Shown one piece after another: positions 10,467 to 22,660 of a stretch of 64,000 nt of DNA. The DNA lies in the NCBI GenBank assembly GCA_029204225.1, contig CM055101.1:42310927-42374926 (forward strand), written 5' to 3'. Below the pieces are notes generated by a model that saw only the letters and a list, made by a program, of their open reading frames with translations, was not told the DNA's origin and searched no databases. The DNA comes from Diphasiastrum complanatum (Eukaryota > Streptophyta > Lycopodiopsida > Lycopodiales > Lycopodiaceae). Each line of letters begins with the position of its first letter. The first letter of the stretch is position 1. The position numbers were made by a program, and so were the translations under genes.

Positions 10467-10689
10467 TCCTGAATATGTGCTATAAGAGAAATTGGTATCC
10501 AAAAACTTTCTTATTGGTCCTGCTAGATGACCTTTCTTCCTCGGGCCTGACCCTTGGCATATTGTTATTTAGTCTTTTTTGTGCCCTTGCCCTTGCCTTG
10601 TCTTTGGCATGCCGCAAGTGCGTGATCATCAGTGTTTTGAAGATGAGCTTTCACTATTTCATATTATTGTTCCTCTTACATAGATTCTT

Positions 10690-11110
10690 GTGAGCTCGTC
10701 AAAGGTTGGTAGTCTTTCTCTTGACACTATACCGCTCACAAAAATTTGATAGGTATCTGCAATGCTGCACAAGCATTGTGCACCAACTTGGCATCACATA
10801 TGTGCTCGCCATGGAATGTAGTTCGTCCCTTATTGTCTTTATTCTGGTTGTATAAGTTTGAATGTGCTCCCCTTGCTCCATACGGGCACCATTCAATTTT
10901 GACTTCAAAAACATATATTCTTGATGGGTTTTAAGTCTCGAGTTGCTCTTTTAGTACATCCAAGGCTTGTCTTGGTGTCACAAAATCAATGATGTGGTCC
11001 TTCACCGATAAGTTGATGAAGGTCAACGCCCTCCTCATCTTCTTGTTGAACACTTTGATGTCCGTTTCATTTGGCTGTGACGACATCCCACAATTCCTTG
11101 TCTATCAGAA
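10690..11110 (-). pseudogene. Ty1-copia gag relic
   Basis: On the minus strand, about 11100-10690, blocks typical of plant copia gag can be read in more than one frame: MRRALTFINLSVKDHIIDFV, ALDVLKEQL, then FLKSKLNGARMEQGEHIQTY and TRIKTIRDEL. At least one frameshift and a stop separate them. No LTRs or pol are visible next to it. Confidence 0.6.
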
Positions 11111-11401
11111 TGTTTTTTATTTTTGAACTTCCACACTGCATAGTTTGAAATCCCGTCCAATTTACTATTTTCGCTCAAAATGGACTCTCTCATGTTTGCC
11201 ATCTCCAAAATGCCTAAAACTCTACTTGTAGACTAAAATGAATATGTCGAAGGCAATGACAATGTCAAAATTCAAAAATAATGACCTGCATGTTTTAGCT
11301 TTATCTCCATTTCCAAATAGTGATGGAGATGGCTCCTCTTGGTTTTTGTTTCCAAAATGCCTTTAGGTATACACTCCTACCTCGGCGCTCTCAAAAGAGG
11401 T

Positions 11402-11741
11402 GAAATCACTTACGACATCCACCTTTCTCCACGGTTAACACTCTATTTTGTGGTAACATATTTGCAAGTACAATTTGGGTGCCCTTCGTTTGGAGTCCAT
11501 AGCGTAAGAGACACCTGCTCAAGATCCTGCTTACAAGACAATACAATAGAGAACACATTGTTGGAGAAATCACTTATGGCAGTCACTAAGTGCTCTCTCC
11601 ACGGTTAACACTCTGTTTTTTGGTACCATATTTGCAAGTACAGTCTGGGTGCCCTTCGTTTGGAGTCCGTAGCGTAAGAGACACCTACTCAAGATCCTGC
11701 TTACAAGACAACACAATAGAGAACACATTGTTGGAAAAACC
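11402..11741 (+). repeat. Imperfect tandem duplication, period about 164-170 bp
   Basis: Two adjacent copies share ACGGTTAACACTCT, GGGTGCCCTTCGTTTGGAGT, GTAAGAGACACCT and AATAGAGAACACATTGTTGG at matching positions. A 6-bp length difference separates the two halves. No coding function is evident, and both strands hold only short incidental ORFs. Confidence 0.8.
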
Positions 11742-11909
11742 ACCCAACCAAGTAGAAGCAACTAATGAATCTCTAGTAGCTTCACCCCCAAGCCAAGGAA
11801 TAGGAAGCATGAGAGTAGAGAGAGATCATGGCAATGAATCAACCAAATGATAGTGTAGTAGGGTGAGTTTGGCCTCCTTAAGTAAGCTCTAGAACCCCCT
11901 GTGCATGTG

Positions 11910-12490
11910 GATTCAGAAATCTTAAATGTCTAGATGCAGAATTCAATTATACTAGTATAACACCACATTCAGATCCTTATCCAAATCATTTATAAGTTAA
12001 CCCATAAATCTTCCACAGAAAAATCCGTTAACTTTGCAAATACATGTCTCAACAATACTTGACCATATGTTTATGTTCACCGACTAGGTTAAGTGCACTA
12101 AATAACCCTAGTAACCATGAATATAAAGTAGATTCATACAAGATTAATTGTGCTCATAATCTCACTATGACCCAGTACATAAACACATTCTTATTTGGCA
12201 TATTCCTCCAAAATCCACATATGTCACTCACATATCTCACTGAGAATCTTGTACCTCAACTACTAAAGAATTTATATTTCTCATGAGTAAATAACATATC
12301 TGGGAAATCTCTTAGATTAATAATATATTCATTCTCACCAATTTTCTAACCTAGTTTACCTCTAATAACATAATTTCTTCCACTCAAACTCAATCAACCC
12401 TTCCCTGATCCTAGTACTCAAACTAAGATTAGGTTGATCTGATACAGACATTCCAGATTTAAATTCTGATCAAACTTACTCCTATTAAAA
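11910..12490 (+). repeat. Dispersed repeat R, copy 1
   Basis: Shares long stretches with 39360-39920: TATACTAGTATAACACCACA, CTAGGTTAAGTGCAC, ACTATGACCCAGTACATAAA, TTCCTCCAAAATC and others, at roughly 80% identity by eye. It lacks the 39960-40260 part. No ORF of note. It could be a decayed LTR or an intergenic piece of the unknown repeat family. Confidence 0.7.
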
Positions 12491-12565
12491 TAGAATTAGT
12501 AATTTTTGTGCTTTGGCATTTCAAATTAGGTCACCTCAATTTTAATTGTATTCAAAAGGCCAAAT

Positions 12566-12910
12566 ATGAGTCCAGCCAACTGTTGTCACGGAGTACAAAA
12601 ATCGACCCAGCAGAACAAATATGATGGCAACAAATTACTTCACAAACTCTCTGTCAAAAGAGCACCACCTCATATTCAACGACATGTTGAATTTGAAAAT
12701 CAAAAGTTTTCAGGATCCACATTAATGGGGAGTGTTGGAATTCGATGCTCAACCTCAAATCCATTCAATAATGAGCATCCTGAAAAACCAAAAACAGAAG
12801 GCTCAAATTTTTTAGCAGATGATCAAAAAGTTCAGGATAGACCTTTCATTGTACTACTTATAGATAATGATTCAAATTTCAAACCAATTCTTGTTCCACA
12901 CAATCCCTAG
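12566..12910 (+). CDS. Hypothetical ORF, 114 aa, low confidence
   Basis: An open frame beginning MSPANCCHGVQKSTQQ with no domain that I recognise. Composition is hydrophilic, rich in N, K and P. It lies between repeat R and the thioredoxin gene, with no promoter or splice signals that I can support. It may be a relic of a transposon ORF or chance. Confidence 0.15.
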   Translation: MSPANCCHGVQKSTQQNKYDGNKLLHKLSVKRAPPHIQRHVEFENQKFSGSTLMGSVGIRCSTSNPFNNEHPEKPKTEGSNFLADDQKVQDRPFIVLLIDNDSNFKPILVPHNP

Positions 12911-13295
12911 AGAATTTCTCAAATTCGAAAAGATCCAATTTGATATCACACTCTAGATTTACCTGAAATTACTTTCGAAAAATCACATTTCTATACCACA
13001 ACTGGTTCTCTTCCGGAAACTATGCAACCAACAGATCCTCAAATAGAATTTTATCCCATCACTTCACCCCTCATGCATCTTTATTTCGTGGCATGAAATT
13101 AGCTTCAAGAGGAGCCCCGTGAAACTTCTCAAGGCTCTTCTCAAAATTTTGATTTTGCTCTTGATCATGAGGCATGAGAAGTCTCAAAGTGCCTACATCG
13201 AGGGGTTAACTGGATTATTAGTAATTACCCTTGCCTTTCCATTTTCCCTCATTATTTATCATTCTTAGCTCGTTGGTAGTGTTCTTAGAAGAAAA

Positions 13296-13865
13296 ATGGC
13301 GATGGCGTTCGCCGTGGAAGGAGTATTTTCGTTGCGATCCACGACGAACAAAGCATCCTCCCTCGCCTTACAACGCAACATCTCGGCCGCACTTACTCTC
13401 AAATCAGACATGCGAGGTGCATCCTTGAAGATTAACCATCAGCTGCTGCAGCTAGTTGTTGACGTGAAAAGAAGCAGCCGCTTTGCTGCAGCGGCAGCAG
13501 CAGCAGCAGGAAAAGAGACAGGGAGCTTTGTGCAGAAGGTTACAGCTCGAGAGTTGAACGAGATCGTGATGAATCACAGAAGCCTGCCCATTGTTGTGGA
13601 TTTCTATGCCACTTGGTGCGGGCCCTGCATCCTCATGGCTCAGGAGCTCGAGAGTTTGGCTATTGAATATGCAGGGGATGTGAGATTTCTCAAAGTGGAC
13701 ACTGATGAAGAGCAAGCACTAGCAAATCAATTGGAGATTCGAGGCCTTCCAACATTGGTATTCATCAACCAAGATGCCGAGAAACCTGCGATCCGAACAG
13801 AGGGCTTACTTCCAAAAGATGAAATCCGCAACATTATTGATAAGGATTTGAAACAAACGAGCTAG
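13296..13865 (+). CDS. TRXz: Thioredoxin z (CITRX type), chloroplast
   Basis: A 189-residue single-exon ORF. Residues 1 to about 72 form a Ser/Arg/Ala-rich transit peptide, ending in an eight-alanine run (64-71) encoded by a GCN repeat. The thioredoxin fold follows, with active site WCGPC at 107-111 in the context DFYATWCGPCILMAQELE, which is characteristic of Trx z rather than m, f, x or y types. The cis-proline motif RGLPTL is at 149-154, and AIRTEG followed by a terminal helix also fits Trx z. In angiosperms Trx z is a subunit of the plastid-encoded RNA polymerase complex, binds fructokinase-like proteins, and is needed for plastid transcription. In tomato the orthologue was found as a Cf-9 interactor. 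The first ATG is chosen: a second in-frame ATG lies two codons later and would change little. No intron interrupts the CDS, so a retrocopy is possible, but no poly(A) tail or target duplication is visible and the frame is intact. Confidence 0.95.
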   Translation: MAMAFAVEGVFSLRSTTNKASSLALQRNISAALTLKSDMRGASLKINHQLLQLVVDVKRSSRFAAAAAAAAGKETGSFVQKVTARELNEIVMNHRSLPIVVDFYATWCGPCILMAQELESLAIEYAGDVRFLKVDTDEEQALANQLEIRGLPTLVFINQDAEKPAIRTEGLLPKDEIRNIIDKDLKQTS

Positions 13866-16700
13866 GGTTTGTTGCATTCATAGAAAGTATATGCGAATTG
13901 TATTGGTTTTGGATTTTTGCGCATCTTTCTTTGGCTACTCGAAGGCTTATTATCTCCAGTCTTTTTCTCAATCTCCTGTAATATTTGGCCATTCATGGTT
14001 TGATTCATATTGAGGATTCTATACATCTCTAGGGTAATGTATCAAGACTTTTAGCTTTGAAATTTGACAACGATCCTCATGAGATTAAGTTCCTTTACAG
14101 ATTGGACTTCTGCATCAGGGTAAATTTGTCAAACCATATCTCAGCTTGCTACATTTATTTCTTGCTGACATGCATACAAGAATGGGAATAAGCAAAGCAC
14201 TGGATGCATTTGGATCCAAATTAGGGTAAAAATATAAGGCAGGCAACCTTCATGCAGGATTTCTTTACTTCTCGTGTTGGATTCCTGACCTCAGTACTTT
14301 ACTCAAGCAATAGTTGTAATTTGAATTGTTATAATATACTGGTCCACATTGTAGTGGAAGTACAACAGCTAGGGTATAAGTGTGATTTTCGGTTTTGTGA
14401 AATCCTAACTCTGCATAGCATATCACTAGAGAAAGGTTTGCAAAAGGCTTGGAATTCATAGTTGATTTTCTGTCATTGTGCCGTTTTCTGCAAATGAAGT
14501 CAGCTTTCAGGAAGCCATAAATGCTATCCTTCAATTTCAATCGAAGTGCATGGCAGGACTTCTTAAAACTTTTGTAGGCTGATATTTGGAGTGGAGACCT
14601 TTCATAAGGAAGATTGTACAGAAATCTGAGAAGTTATTTGGGTGCTCAAGTAAGAGTTTTTATAATTCCAATTTGAAGACAAGCTCGTCATTTTGACAAA
14701 TAGGAAGAAACTATTCTTTCCAACCAACAAGGATTTTATTCGATCATAAGATGCATTACTTTGTTGTTCTAGAGTCATCACTTTTCAAAGTCGTGACTTG
14801 TTTTTGTTCAATGAGCTTTATGATGACGGACAATAACTCTCACAGAGCTGAGCCTACCATCCTTTGAACTTTATTGTTTCTGTGCTCATTATCTCACTCT
14901 TGTACGCATCTCAATGGTTTTGTGGTGCATTGACGAGTTCTTTTGTACCAAGGGAAGGGAGTGGAGACTCAAATCGCATAGGAACTTAAGGAGCTCAACC
15001 AATTGATACTACTCCCCATTGGCTATGGTGCATAGATTTAAAGGTTTGCTGTCATTATTTTTAGTCCTTTTGAAGCTCATGTCATTAGTTGGTTTGTATA
15101 TGGATCTTTCAATTTCGAGTATTTTTTAATCCTTGCTTTGAAGTTTGTGTATATACGAGATTGACTTGCTAGTAGAAAATGGTGGTTGTTAGACGTATGA
15201 CAAGATATGCATATAGCAAAGTAGATATGTTTACAAGAGGAATTCATGAAACGATCAAAAAGACTAAGTAGAAGGAAGAATGAGAAGAGGTTTGTTGGCA
15301 CACAAGATACTTATTTATGTTTTAGCTATTCTCAAAAGATCTATGTTTGACACATGTTGTACTATGAAAATTTATTTGGAGATTTTACTAACATAAGAGA
15401 TGAAAAGCTTTTGGTATCCAAAAAATTTCCACTAACCATATGTGACATTACCAACTAATTACATTTTCAACCTGATTGATAATTTTCTTGTTTTTTAAGC
15501 ACATTGAAATCTTAACCTTTCTGGAATAAAATATGCAAAGTTCGTATGTTAAATGAGATTTACATGACTAGTCTATTTTGACTAAGCTTCAAACAAAGAC
15601 CAACAAGTCTCTGCCTAGACATGGTCAGCTGCCATGTTCAAAAAATTGGTCATCTCTTGTTTCATGCTACACTAAAATTGCACTATGGTATATGAAGTGG
15701 TGCTTTTGTTTGTGCGTGGGCATCTCAAGTGCATCTTTTGGGCTCATTGCTTGGCAAGTCACTAGCAACCTAATGGTAGTGGTCCAATTGTAAAGTGCAG
15801 TTTTGTTGATGCTTACCAACCAAATTGCCCATGCACCATGAAAGTAGGGTAGTACATGTGCTCATATGATGTTGGGATTTTTACAACCTTCAAATGGGAG
15901 GTAAAATAAAGGGGTTGGGCATATGGATGTGCCTCTAATTTGGAATCACCCCAATCTAATGTATTATATTTTGCAATTTAACACTCCATATTTTCCTCGA
16001 ACAAGTATTCTGGATTACCTTTTCATTACTTGTAGAGTATAAAATTACAGTATTGTGAAGATATAAGATTTTTTCCAAGCCATCTATGAAAATGTAAAGT
16101 TATGCATTTAAGGAATTCAATTCACAATCTCACGAAATTGGAGTCTCTATATTGGCTAGCTCAATCTAGGCTCAAGTTTAAGACTTCCTATGATTGGATT
16201 TTGGACAACTTTTTCTTAAGAAAGGTTCAAATTCATGAAAAGTTTTGGATTTTTAATATAGTTGGGATAAGAAAAAAGTACTAAATGACTCAAGTTTGAA
16301 CCCTAGCTGTTGGGAGGACACTTAAAGCTTTGGCCCAAACACATATACATGGTTATCTCCAGATTTATAGGAGACAAATAAATCTATCAAGATACAGATA
16401 GATGTTGATTTCTTGCATTTTGCTGTAAATCTTTTAATTTATAATTCTGTTTTATTCATCTGGCAACAAGTTAAGTTAATCTAGGCCCTCCATTCTCTAG
16501 TAGGGTAAGCCTTAGAGGATGAGATTTAGTTTAGGGTTTTATCATTTAGGTTAAGCCGTCATTTGTAGTTGTTAAGGAGAGAAAAGAGAGAAGAGTGGAT
16601 CTTACCCATCAGAATACTCACCACCATGCTCATGACTGTCTTTTCTTGCATCCATATCCAAGCTAGTTGGAGAAGCCATAGCGTAGACTAGTTGGGAGAC
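13866..16700. other. Intergenic DNA without a recognisable gene
   Basis: AT-rich sequence downstream of Trx z. The first few hundred bases presumably hold its 3' UTR and polyadenylation signals. ORFs here are short, in both directions, and match no domain that I know. No LTR, primer site or tandem repeat noticed. Confidence 0.5.
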
Positions 16701-16705
16701 TGCCG

Positions 16706-17239
16706 TAGTCATGCTAGTTGGGGTATGGATGTTGAAGATCCAACAACAATAGAATCAATGATACACGTCGTACGATTATTGAGCTCCTCACAAAAAGAAA
16801 CCTCATATTTGAGGCCATAGTTTATTTCATTAATCCTAAACTCAAAAGGCATGCCAACTTTATCAATGGCATCTGATATATCATTCTCAAATTTGGGATA
16901 TTGCTCAGAATTCAAAAATGGTTTAATAACTACTGTGCGAACTGGTAGATTAGTATTTGTATTTACATTATCATCTAAAACTTTTGTAGCTAAATTAACA
17001 ATGTTATCTATGGCCGTTGTATCTACATTGGCATTATTTACATTATCTACATTTGAAGGGGGATCAAAAGGAAGCACCATTCTCTTGATCTTCTTTGGTG
17101 CTTTCCCCTGCATCCTTGTCGCCCTCTTTGGAGCCTTCTGCTTCCTTGGCCTTTTGGTAGGTGCATCAATTCTGTCTAGTGGGGGGTCCCTTGATGTAGA
17201 GGGATCCCCACGATGTAGACCTGAGTGCCTATCTCTCAT
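16706..17239 (-). pseudogene. Copy E: N-terminal part of gene 1 (Ulp1-like protease family)
   Basis: 176 codons on the minus strand, starting MRDRHSGLHRGDPSTSRDPPLD. It matches copy B (22700-23290): the PSTSRD-PPLDR motif, a run of basic residues (KRPRKQKAPKRATR, likely nuclear localisation), then a domain with FLNSEQYPKFENDISDAIDK...FCEELNNRTTCIIDSIV, which parallels FFNSDHYNQYETYLANKIDL...FCAELKDKTSKILDAIV in B. An acceptor-like TTTGCAG lies just before the ATG (17228-17240, read on the minus strand), so upstream exons are possible. The protease half (HWSL and SC-G-WF blocks) is absent: the frame ends at 16709 and only unrelated sequence follows. A truncated relic, or a fragment of a more distant family member. 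Confidence 0.65.
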
Positions 17240-18044
17240 TCTGCAAAGAGGCTAGAAGTCCTTGGGCATGATGGTGATGCTCTAGGAGTGAATGGCTAGC
17301 AAAAAAGAATCTTCAAAAAATAGGGCTTGATAATCTTCAGCTGCCTCCTGGAGGCACTGAAAAGAGCCCCGGGGGAACCTGACAGAGAGGCCTAGGTTCT
17401 CTATGGTGATTTGGCGAACAACATGTATGAACACCGCATTAAGAATAAGAAGCTCAGTGGGTCTTTGATACTTCTTTATCTTAGAGCTCCAAAGGCTCCA
17501 CCTGGCCTTCTTCTATCTATGTGGAGGTCTCAGGGAAGGCACAGGTCCTGGTCTGGATGGTCGCTGGAAGAAATCTATACGTGTCAGTTTGACATGGTCC
17601 ATATCAGACTTGTGCGACTCTATCTATGGAGGTGGCAAATGGGAAGAAAGAACGCACATAAATTTGATAAAAGGACAACAGATATCGCTTATGTGCATAG
17701 AGAGTAGGAAAGGAGCTGAATATATAGCATTAGGCACGCACAAAATCGATATGTACGGACAAATATCAGTTTTGTTGGCGGCGCTATGAGGCAGACGGAG
17801 TCAGGGACTGAAGACGACGCACAGAAGCGATATAGGATGAAACACGAAAAAAAAAAAAAAGTGAGAGAAATGACCTCAGAATGGGATTTTATGGTTTTTC
17901 GCTCATACGTGCAAAGAAAAGAGGGCTCACACGTGCGAAAAATTATTATTCTCATAGCCTGATATCAATATGTGCATGTCTTTCATTGTTTTTTTTTTCC
18001 CCTCTTTGTCTCTCGTTGCACAGAGGCAATATCAACTACTCGCC

Positions 18045-18653
18045 ATGGCTTCCTCTTCCTATACTGATAAGGAAATCTTACTGTCAGAATTCCTAGGTGA
18101 GTTTGGAATTGAATAAAATAAGGAATATTTCAAGTCCTTGTTTTGTCCATACCTCCTTGTCTTCCAGATTGCTCAACAGAACACATAGGTATTCTATGAG
18201 CATTACCTCACATTCAGGGATCTTACCACCATTCTCGTTGTTTCCTTTGATGCGTTATCGTCTAAGCATTTTAATGACCTTGTTTGTTCTGCCCCGTCAC
18301 ATAAACAACTGCTTGATAGAATGTACACCAAGCTTGCTGCACAATTCAACAATGTCACACAATGTACTATTTGTAAGAAGAAATGTAGATTCATAGAGTA
18401 TCAGACTGGGTTTATATTTTATTTGATCCTTTTGATTCTTGATGTTGAGGAATATGTAGCTCCTAAATCTGCTGAACCTTCAGCACAAGAATAGCCTCAC
18501 ATAGAAACCAGCAATGCATTCATCGACAGATCGGGGCTGGGAATGTAGATCCTTTAGCTCTTCAGGAAGCATACATCGCTTCTAGTTCATTTAACCCAGA
18601 AGAGACTTCCAGTTTAGATAATAAATTCTTTTTTGATTTTTCTAAATAGTTAT
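18045..18653 (+). pseudogene. Decayed unknown gene divergent from copy E gene 1
   Basis: Starts MASSSYTDKEILLSEFL, followed by a GT donor at 18093 and a pyrimidine-rich acceptor CTTGTCTTCCAG near 18168. The next exon reads, after one in-frame TAG, VFYEHYLTFRDLTTILVVSF, ALSSKHFNDLVC, KQLLDRMYTKLAAQFNNVTQ and a possible metal-binding CTICKKKC, to a stop near 18493. A frameshifted continuation GAGNVDPLALQEAYIASSSF runs to 18649. An ORF at 18709-18987 may be a further exon. I do not recognise the family. The gene starts about 800 bp from the start of copy E gene 1 on the opposite strand, which suggests a shared promoter region. It is not intact. Confidence 0.35.
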
Positions 18654-18989
18654 ATAAATAATGATGTATATATTACAACTATAGATTTATCCAATTTTTT
18701 TTTATTACATGGAAGGCAAAGTTCTGTGTTTGCTATCAGCTACGATATCAAAGTTTTCAAATATTATAGACTTTGGAACGCACTTGGATTCACATCCCGG
18801 ATGGAGTGCTGTTTTTTCAAGGGAAATTGGGTTTGGATTCACTAATTCTTGTGTGAAGCATGCTTTTCAAACTGTGGTAGAGTGCTCTTCTCCTTGTTTG
18901 ATTTTATTAGAGATGTTGTGGGATCAGTGTGGAATTCATTTTTATTTTTCTAAAGCCTTGAGAAAGTTTTCATTTGAAGTAGAATGATC

Positions 18990-21900
18990 TGCATGAGTAG
19001 ATCCACTTTCTTGGTTAAATCTATTTTTTTAGGATGAACAATTTTTAAGAATCCATAATGTTTTAGACAGTTTAAATTCAGATTTAGTAGCAGGATGTTT
19101 GTTGATAGATTGATGAGGAATTAATTTATCCGAAAAGAATAAACTGACTGTTGCTGGAAATCTTGAATTTATGGATTGCAGGTGAGGATTTATGGTTTTA
19201 TTTGACTAATCCTTTTATGTGTCATGCAAACTAATGAAACTGAAAACATGGAATGGAAATTGTAATTGCCCATTCTTCAGAATAGCAGATAAAGATTTGG
19301 TGTAAGTGGTGCATGCAGTAGAACCCTGTTTCAGTAGCTAATCTTCTGCCAGATTTATTCAATCATTTCCTTCTGGGATTGATGCATGAACGAGAGTCAG
19401 TTCTACAATAGAATACCAACAGTATAAAGCCATGTTTTTCACCTTTTTTGGGTGCTGGGAAGAAGATTGAAGAGAGGTGGTATTGATGAACACCCTGACT
19501 GGTAGAAGAGTGGGCGACTGTGAGGCTCTGGATGAAGGGCGTGGATGAAGCCTGTGATTGTCCTTGATCAGTTGATCTGTTGTCTGGCAGAGTAGTTGTG
19601 GATAGGTTGGATTCATGTTTGAAACAGTTGCGAAGCTGTTGAATCCATTCTTGTCATTGAATAGCTATGATATGCACTGGATCCTGTATCTTCTAATTGA
19701 ATTGAGTTGTGGCTGGTGGACTCGATGGCAGCTAGCAAGATGTTCGGATCAGTGGAGAGCGTTGGCACCTGGCTGATTCGAACAAGGGATGGTGCGAACT
19801 GTGCCTGGACCAGGGGTGATGCACGATCCTGAATCTCTCTCTTTCTCCCTCTGAAGTGAGGCGGCTGCAAGAGCTGAAGAGAGCCGAGCAGCCATCGCGA
19901 CCCAAATCTGCCATGGAAACGGCTGTAAATGCCTGGGGGATTGTGTGAAACCCTTGCATGAGCCAATTTTATATAACCTTGCATGAGGTTATAGGGCATG
20001 CATTTGGTTTTTCATGGGCTTTGGGCTTAAATGAAGTTTTTGGATAATTTTGTTCTCTTTTTTTTTATCAAGAGTGAACCGCATGCTTGTTGAGTGGGGG
20101 CCTGACCTTTTTTGTGGTTGCAAGTCTATCAGTTAGTTCGCTGAAGTTGTGCTAGACGGCAGCCTTGTGATTGCATTGATTTCAAGTTTTTTGCAAAGGG
20201 GTTTGGTGCATTTGTGTGAATGCACGGCTTTTCGTAACAGTTTCAATGTTACGCAACCCGGTTTTTTTAATGTCTTTGCAAAAAATTAAAGCAATGGTCG
20301 ATTCGAGAACAGAATTTTTGTGATTCTACCTAAATCGACAGTTGAGAATGGAGTTACCTATTCTCCTGGGATTTATCAAGAGAATGTTTGGAGAATAATT
20401 TTATTATCCTAACTACGATGTCTATGTGATTGATCCAGGGATTTAGGATTGGCAATAAAATAATATTCTTCATGGTAATTTTTCTCCAGGCAAGTGCCTT
20501 GTTAGTGGAAATTTGATTTCCTGGTACTGTGCTTTTTATCGGTTTAACTCTGGAGCAGAAATATTCCCGGTTAATTGAGTTAAATGGTGTTTTTTAGTTC
20601 TTCCTTTTTCGACTCAGTGGAATACCGATAGACTTGTCTTACATGATTTTGATCTTTAAGATAGGACAAGCTAAAGCTTTTGAGATACTTGTTAAAGTGA
20701 ATAAATGGAATAAAGGTCATAATATTTGGTGGTAGCTCTATATTTGATGAATAAACAAGTGTATTGAATATTTTAAAAGAGTACCCAAATCTAAATTTTA
20801 TGGATTTTCCATTAGGTTCAGACAACTTTAATGAAGTAATACTTAAGCTACTGTAGTAAAAAGAGTAGCAACCTAGCATTTACGTGTGTCAAATAAATTT
20901 TTGGTGACTTCGCTGATGAAATTTTTTGGGTGACTGTAAAATCTAGGGGAGGAAAATGAGACACCTGAGTAGGTAGATGTTATTGTGTTATGTAATTTTA
21001 TGTAATTTGGATTGATAATCCTTGTAAGAGAATTGCATAGCACCGGTTTGTTGAATTCATCAAGTTGAAATTATATCAAATATCTATAGGACCATGAGTT
21101 AACCCTATTTATTATTAGAAATTGTGACATGGAAGGAGAATGACACTTGCTTGGTTCACAATTGTACTGTAAAGTGCCTTATTCCTAAGAGTTGGAACTC
21201 TTAGATGGTAGGAATTCGGGAATGATATTACCTACCAGATGGGTTGTTTTATGTGATGGTAAAACCATGTGCAGATTTTTGTGAAATCACAAGTTTGGCA
21301 ATGGATTATTGAGGTCCATTAGGAACAAATTGTAAAAAATTGTCAAAAATCTATCTTGGTTATTTTATGGTTTTATGTTTGTGAGTACATTTCACATGTG
21401 TGGAGCATGTTCCCACATGTGTAAAATAGTTAGAAATAGTTTATAATGTTTGACGGGGTATCATAAAGATTGCTAGTCAAGCATCTTGGTGTCACTAGGT
21501 GATAGGGCCAATTTTGGCTTTAGCGGTCAAATGGTCAAGTATACATGTTTTGTCATGATCAGGCCAAAATTCAATTGTGATGTAAATTGAGCTAGTTAGG
21601 TTGCTTACACATGTCAAGTTTAGGTTTGATGAGTGATGCACCCTATGTGGTGGCAAAAGTCAAAGGGTCCAATCATAAGAAAGAGATGTGTTGGAAGGGT
21701 CCATCAAAAGTGAGGGATGTTGCATCACACATCCAATATGATTAGAGAGGCTATGTTTAAGGGGTCCAATAGGAATTAAGCTTGGATCTCCATGAGTTTC
21801 TATATGTATATTCATTTTCTTCATTAATGAATGAGAGATCTATGAGTTTTTGAGTCAATTTGGAGATTTGCCAATTTTGCTTGTATTGTCTTCTCTCTCT

Positions 21901-22319
21901 AGATGAGCCCAAAAGTGGTATTTTCTCTCTCTACCCGAGGAGAGGAGCTTGTTGGGACTTAGTTTATTTCATGAAGTCTTCCACACGTGTGAAAGGCCTT
22001 TTGGTAATGAATGAATGCATGTAGAATGGTCTTTTTGCCTTAGATCTTGTCATTGATCTTGGATTTCAATCAATAGGTGATCTATAGTGCATGAGCCAAG
22101 CTTAGGAGATAAATTTCACACATTAGAGAATTCCTACATGTGTGAATTTTCACACAAATATGGGGGTACTCCAATACTTGGTGGAATAGATATGTGCATA
22201 TCTGGTATTGAAAATCCAGATGGAGTTTTTTTTATCTTTGGATTATCGGATGATGCGATTAAAGATCTTCTTGAAGATCAGATCCTATGTCGGATTAGGA
22301 TGGTCAAATAATCTTTTTG
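18990..22319. other. Region without a recognisable gene
   Basis: Short ORFs only. Those on the minus strand at 19359-19999 are Ser/Pro/Gln-rich, overlap one another and match nothing I know. Several palindromic CACAYGTGTG-type motifs occur at 21388-21422 and 21980-21994. No LTR pair or primer site was found. Confidence 0.45.
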
Positions 22320-22630
22320 ATTTTCTGTTTTGCAGATCTAAAAGCAAAAAACTTTCTTGGAGAGAAAACTGATGGTATGGGACATCAGTGATTGCAATGG
22401 TATGTATGCCATTGATGGTATATGGTGGAACTATCTAGTGGGAATAGAGGAAATTTCTAGTGATTGTTTTGAATAATCTAGAACTAGAGGAGTTTTGGGA
22501 ATTTTGAACTGTTAGATATTCATGGTTATGGATAGTGGTGGTAAAGATTAATTTAAGATTCCGCTGATTGGATCAGATGGAATAAAGTTTTAATCTTAAT
22601 CTTATGTCCAAAGATGTCTGTATAAGTCAT
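22320..22630 (-). repeat. Dispersed repeat R, copy 2 (inverted)
   Basis: The reverse complement matches 39880-40200: CTTATACARACATCTTTGGACA, AATTTAATCTTTACCA, TTCTAGTTCTAGATTATTCAAAA and TCACTAGA occur in the same order. It lies immediately upstream of gene 1 of copy B, whereas in copy D repeat R lies upstream of gene 2 in the opposite orientation. Confidence 0.7.
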
Positions 22631-22660
22631 CATAATCTTGGTTTGTACACTAAGATCTGA

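Noticed and set aside
13231-13428. Alternative ORF overlapping the start of Trx z
   Set aside because: Different frame from the clearly homologous thioredoxin; no support.
17850-17864. Run of A that could be a retrogene poly(A) tail
   Set aside because: No processed gene precedes it on either strand and no flanking duplication was found.
19359-19999. Minus-strand ORFs of 128, 85 and 75 codons
   Set aside because: Overlapping frames, low-complexity composition, no recognisable domain, start context or splice signals.
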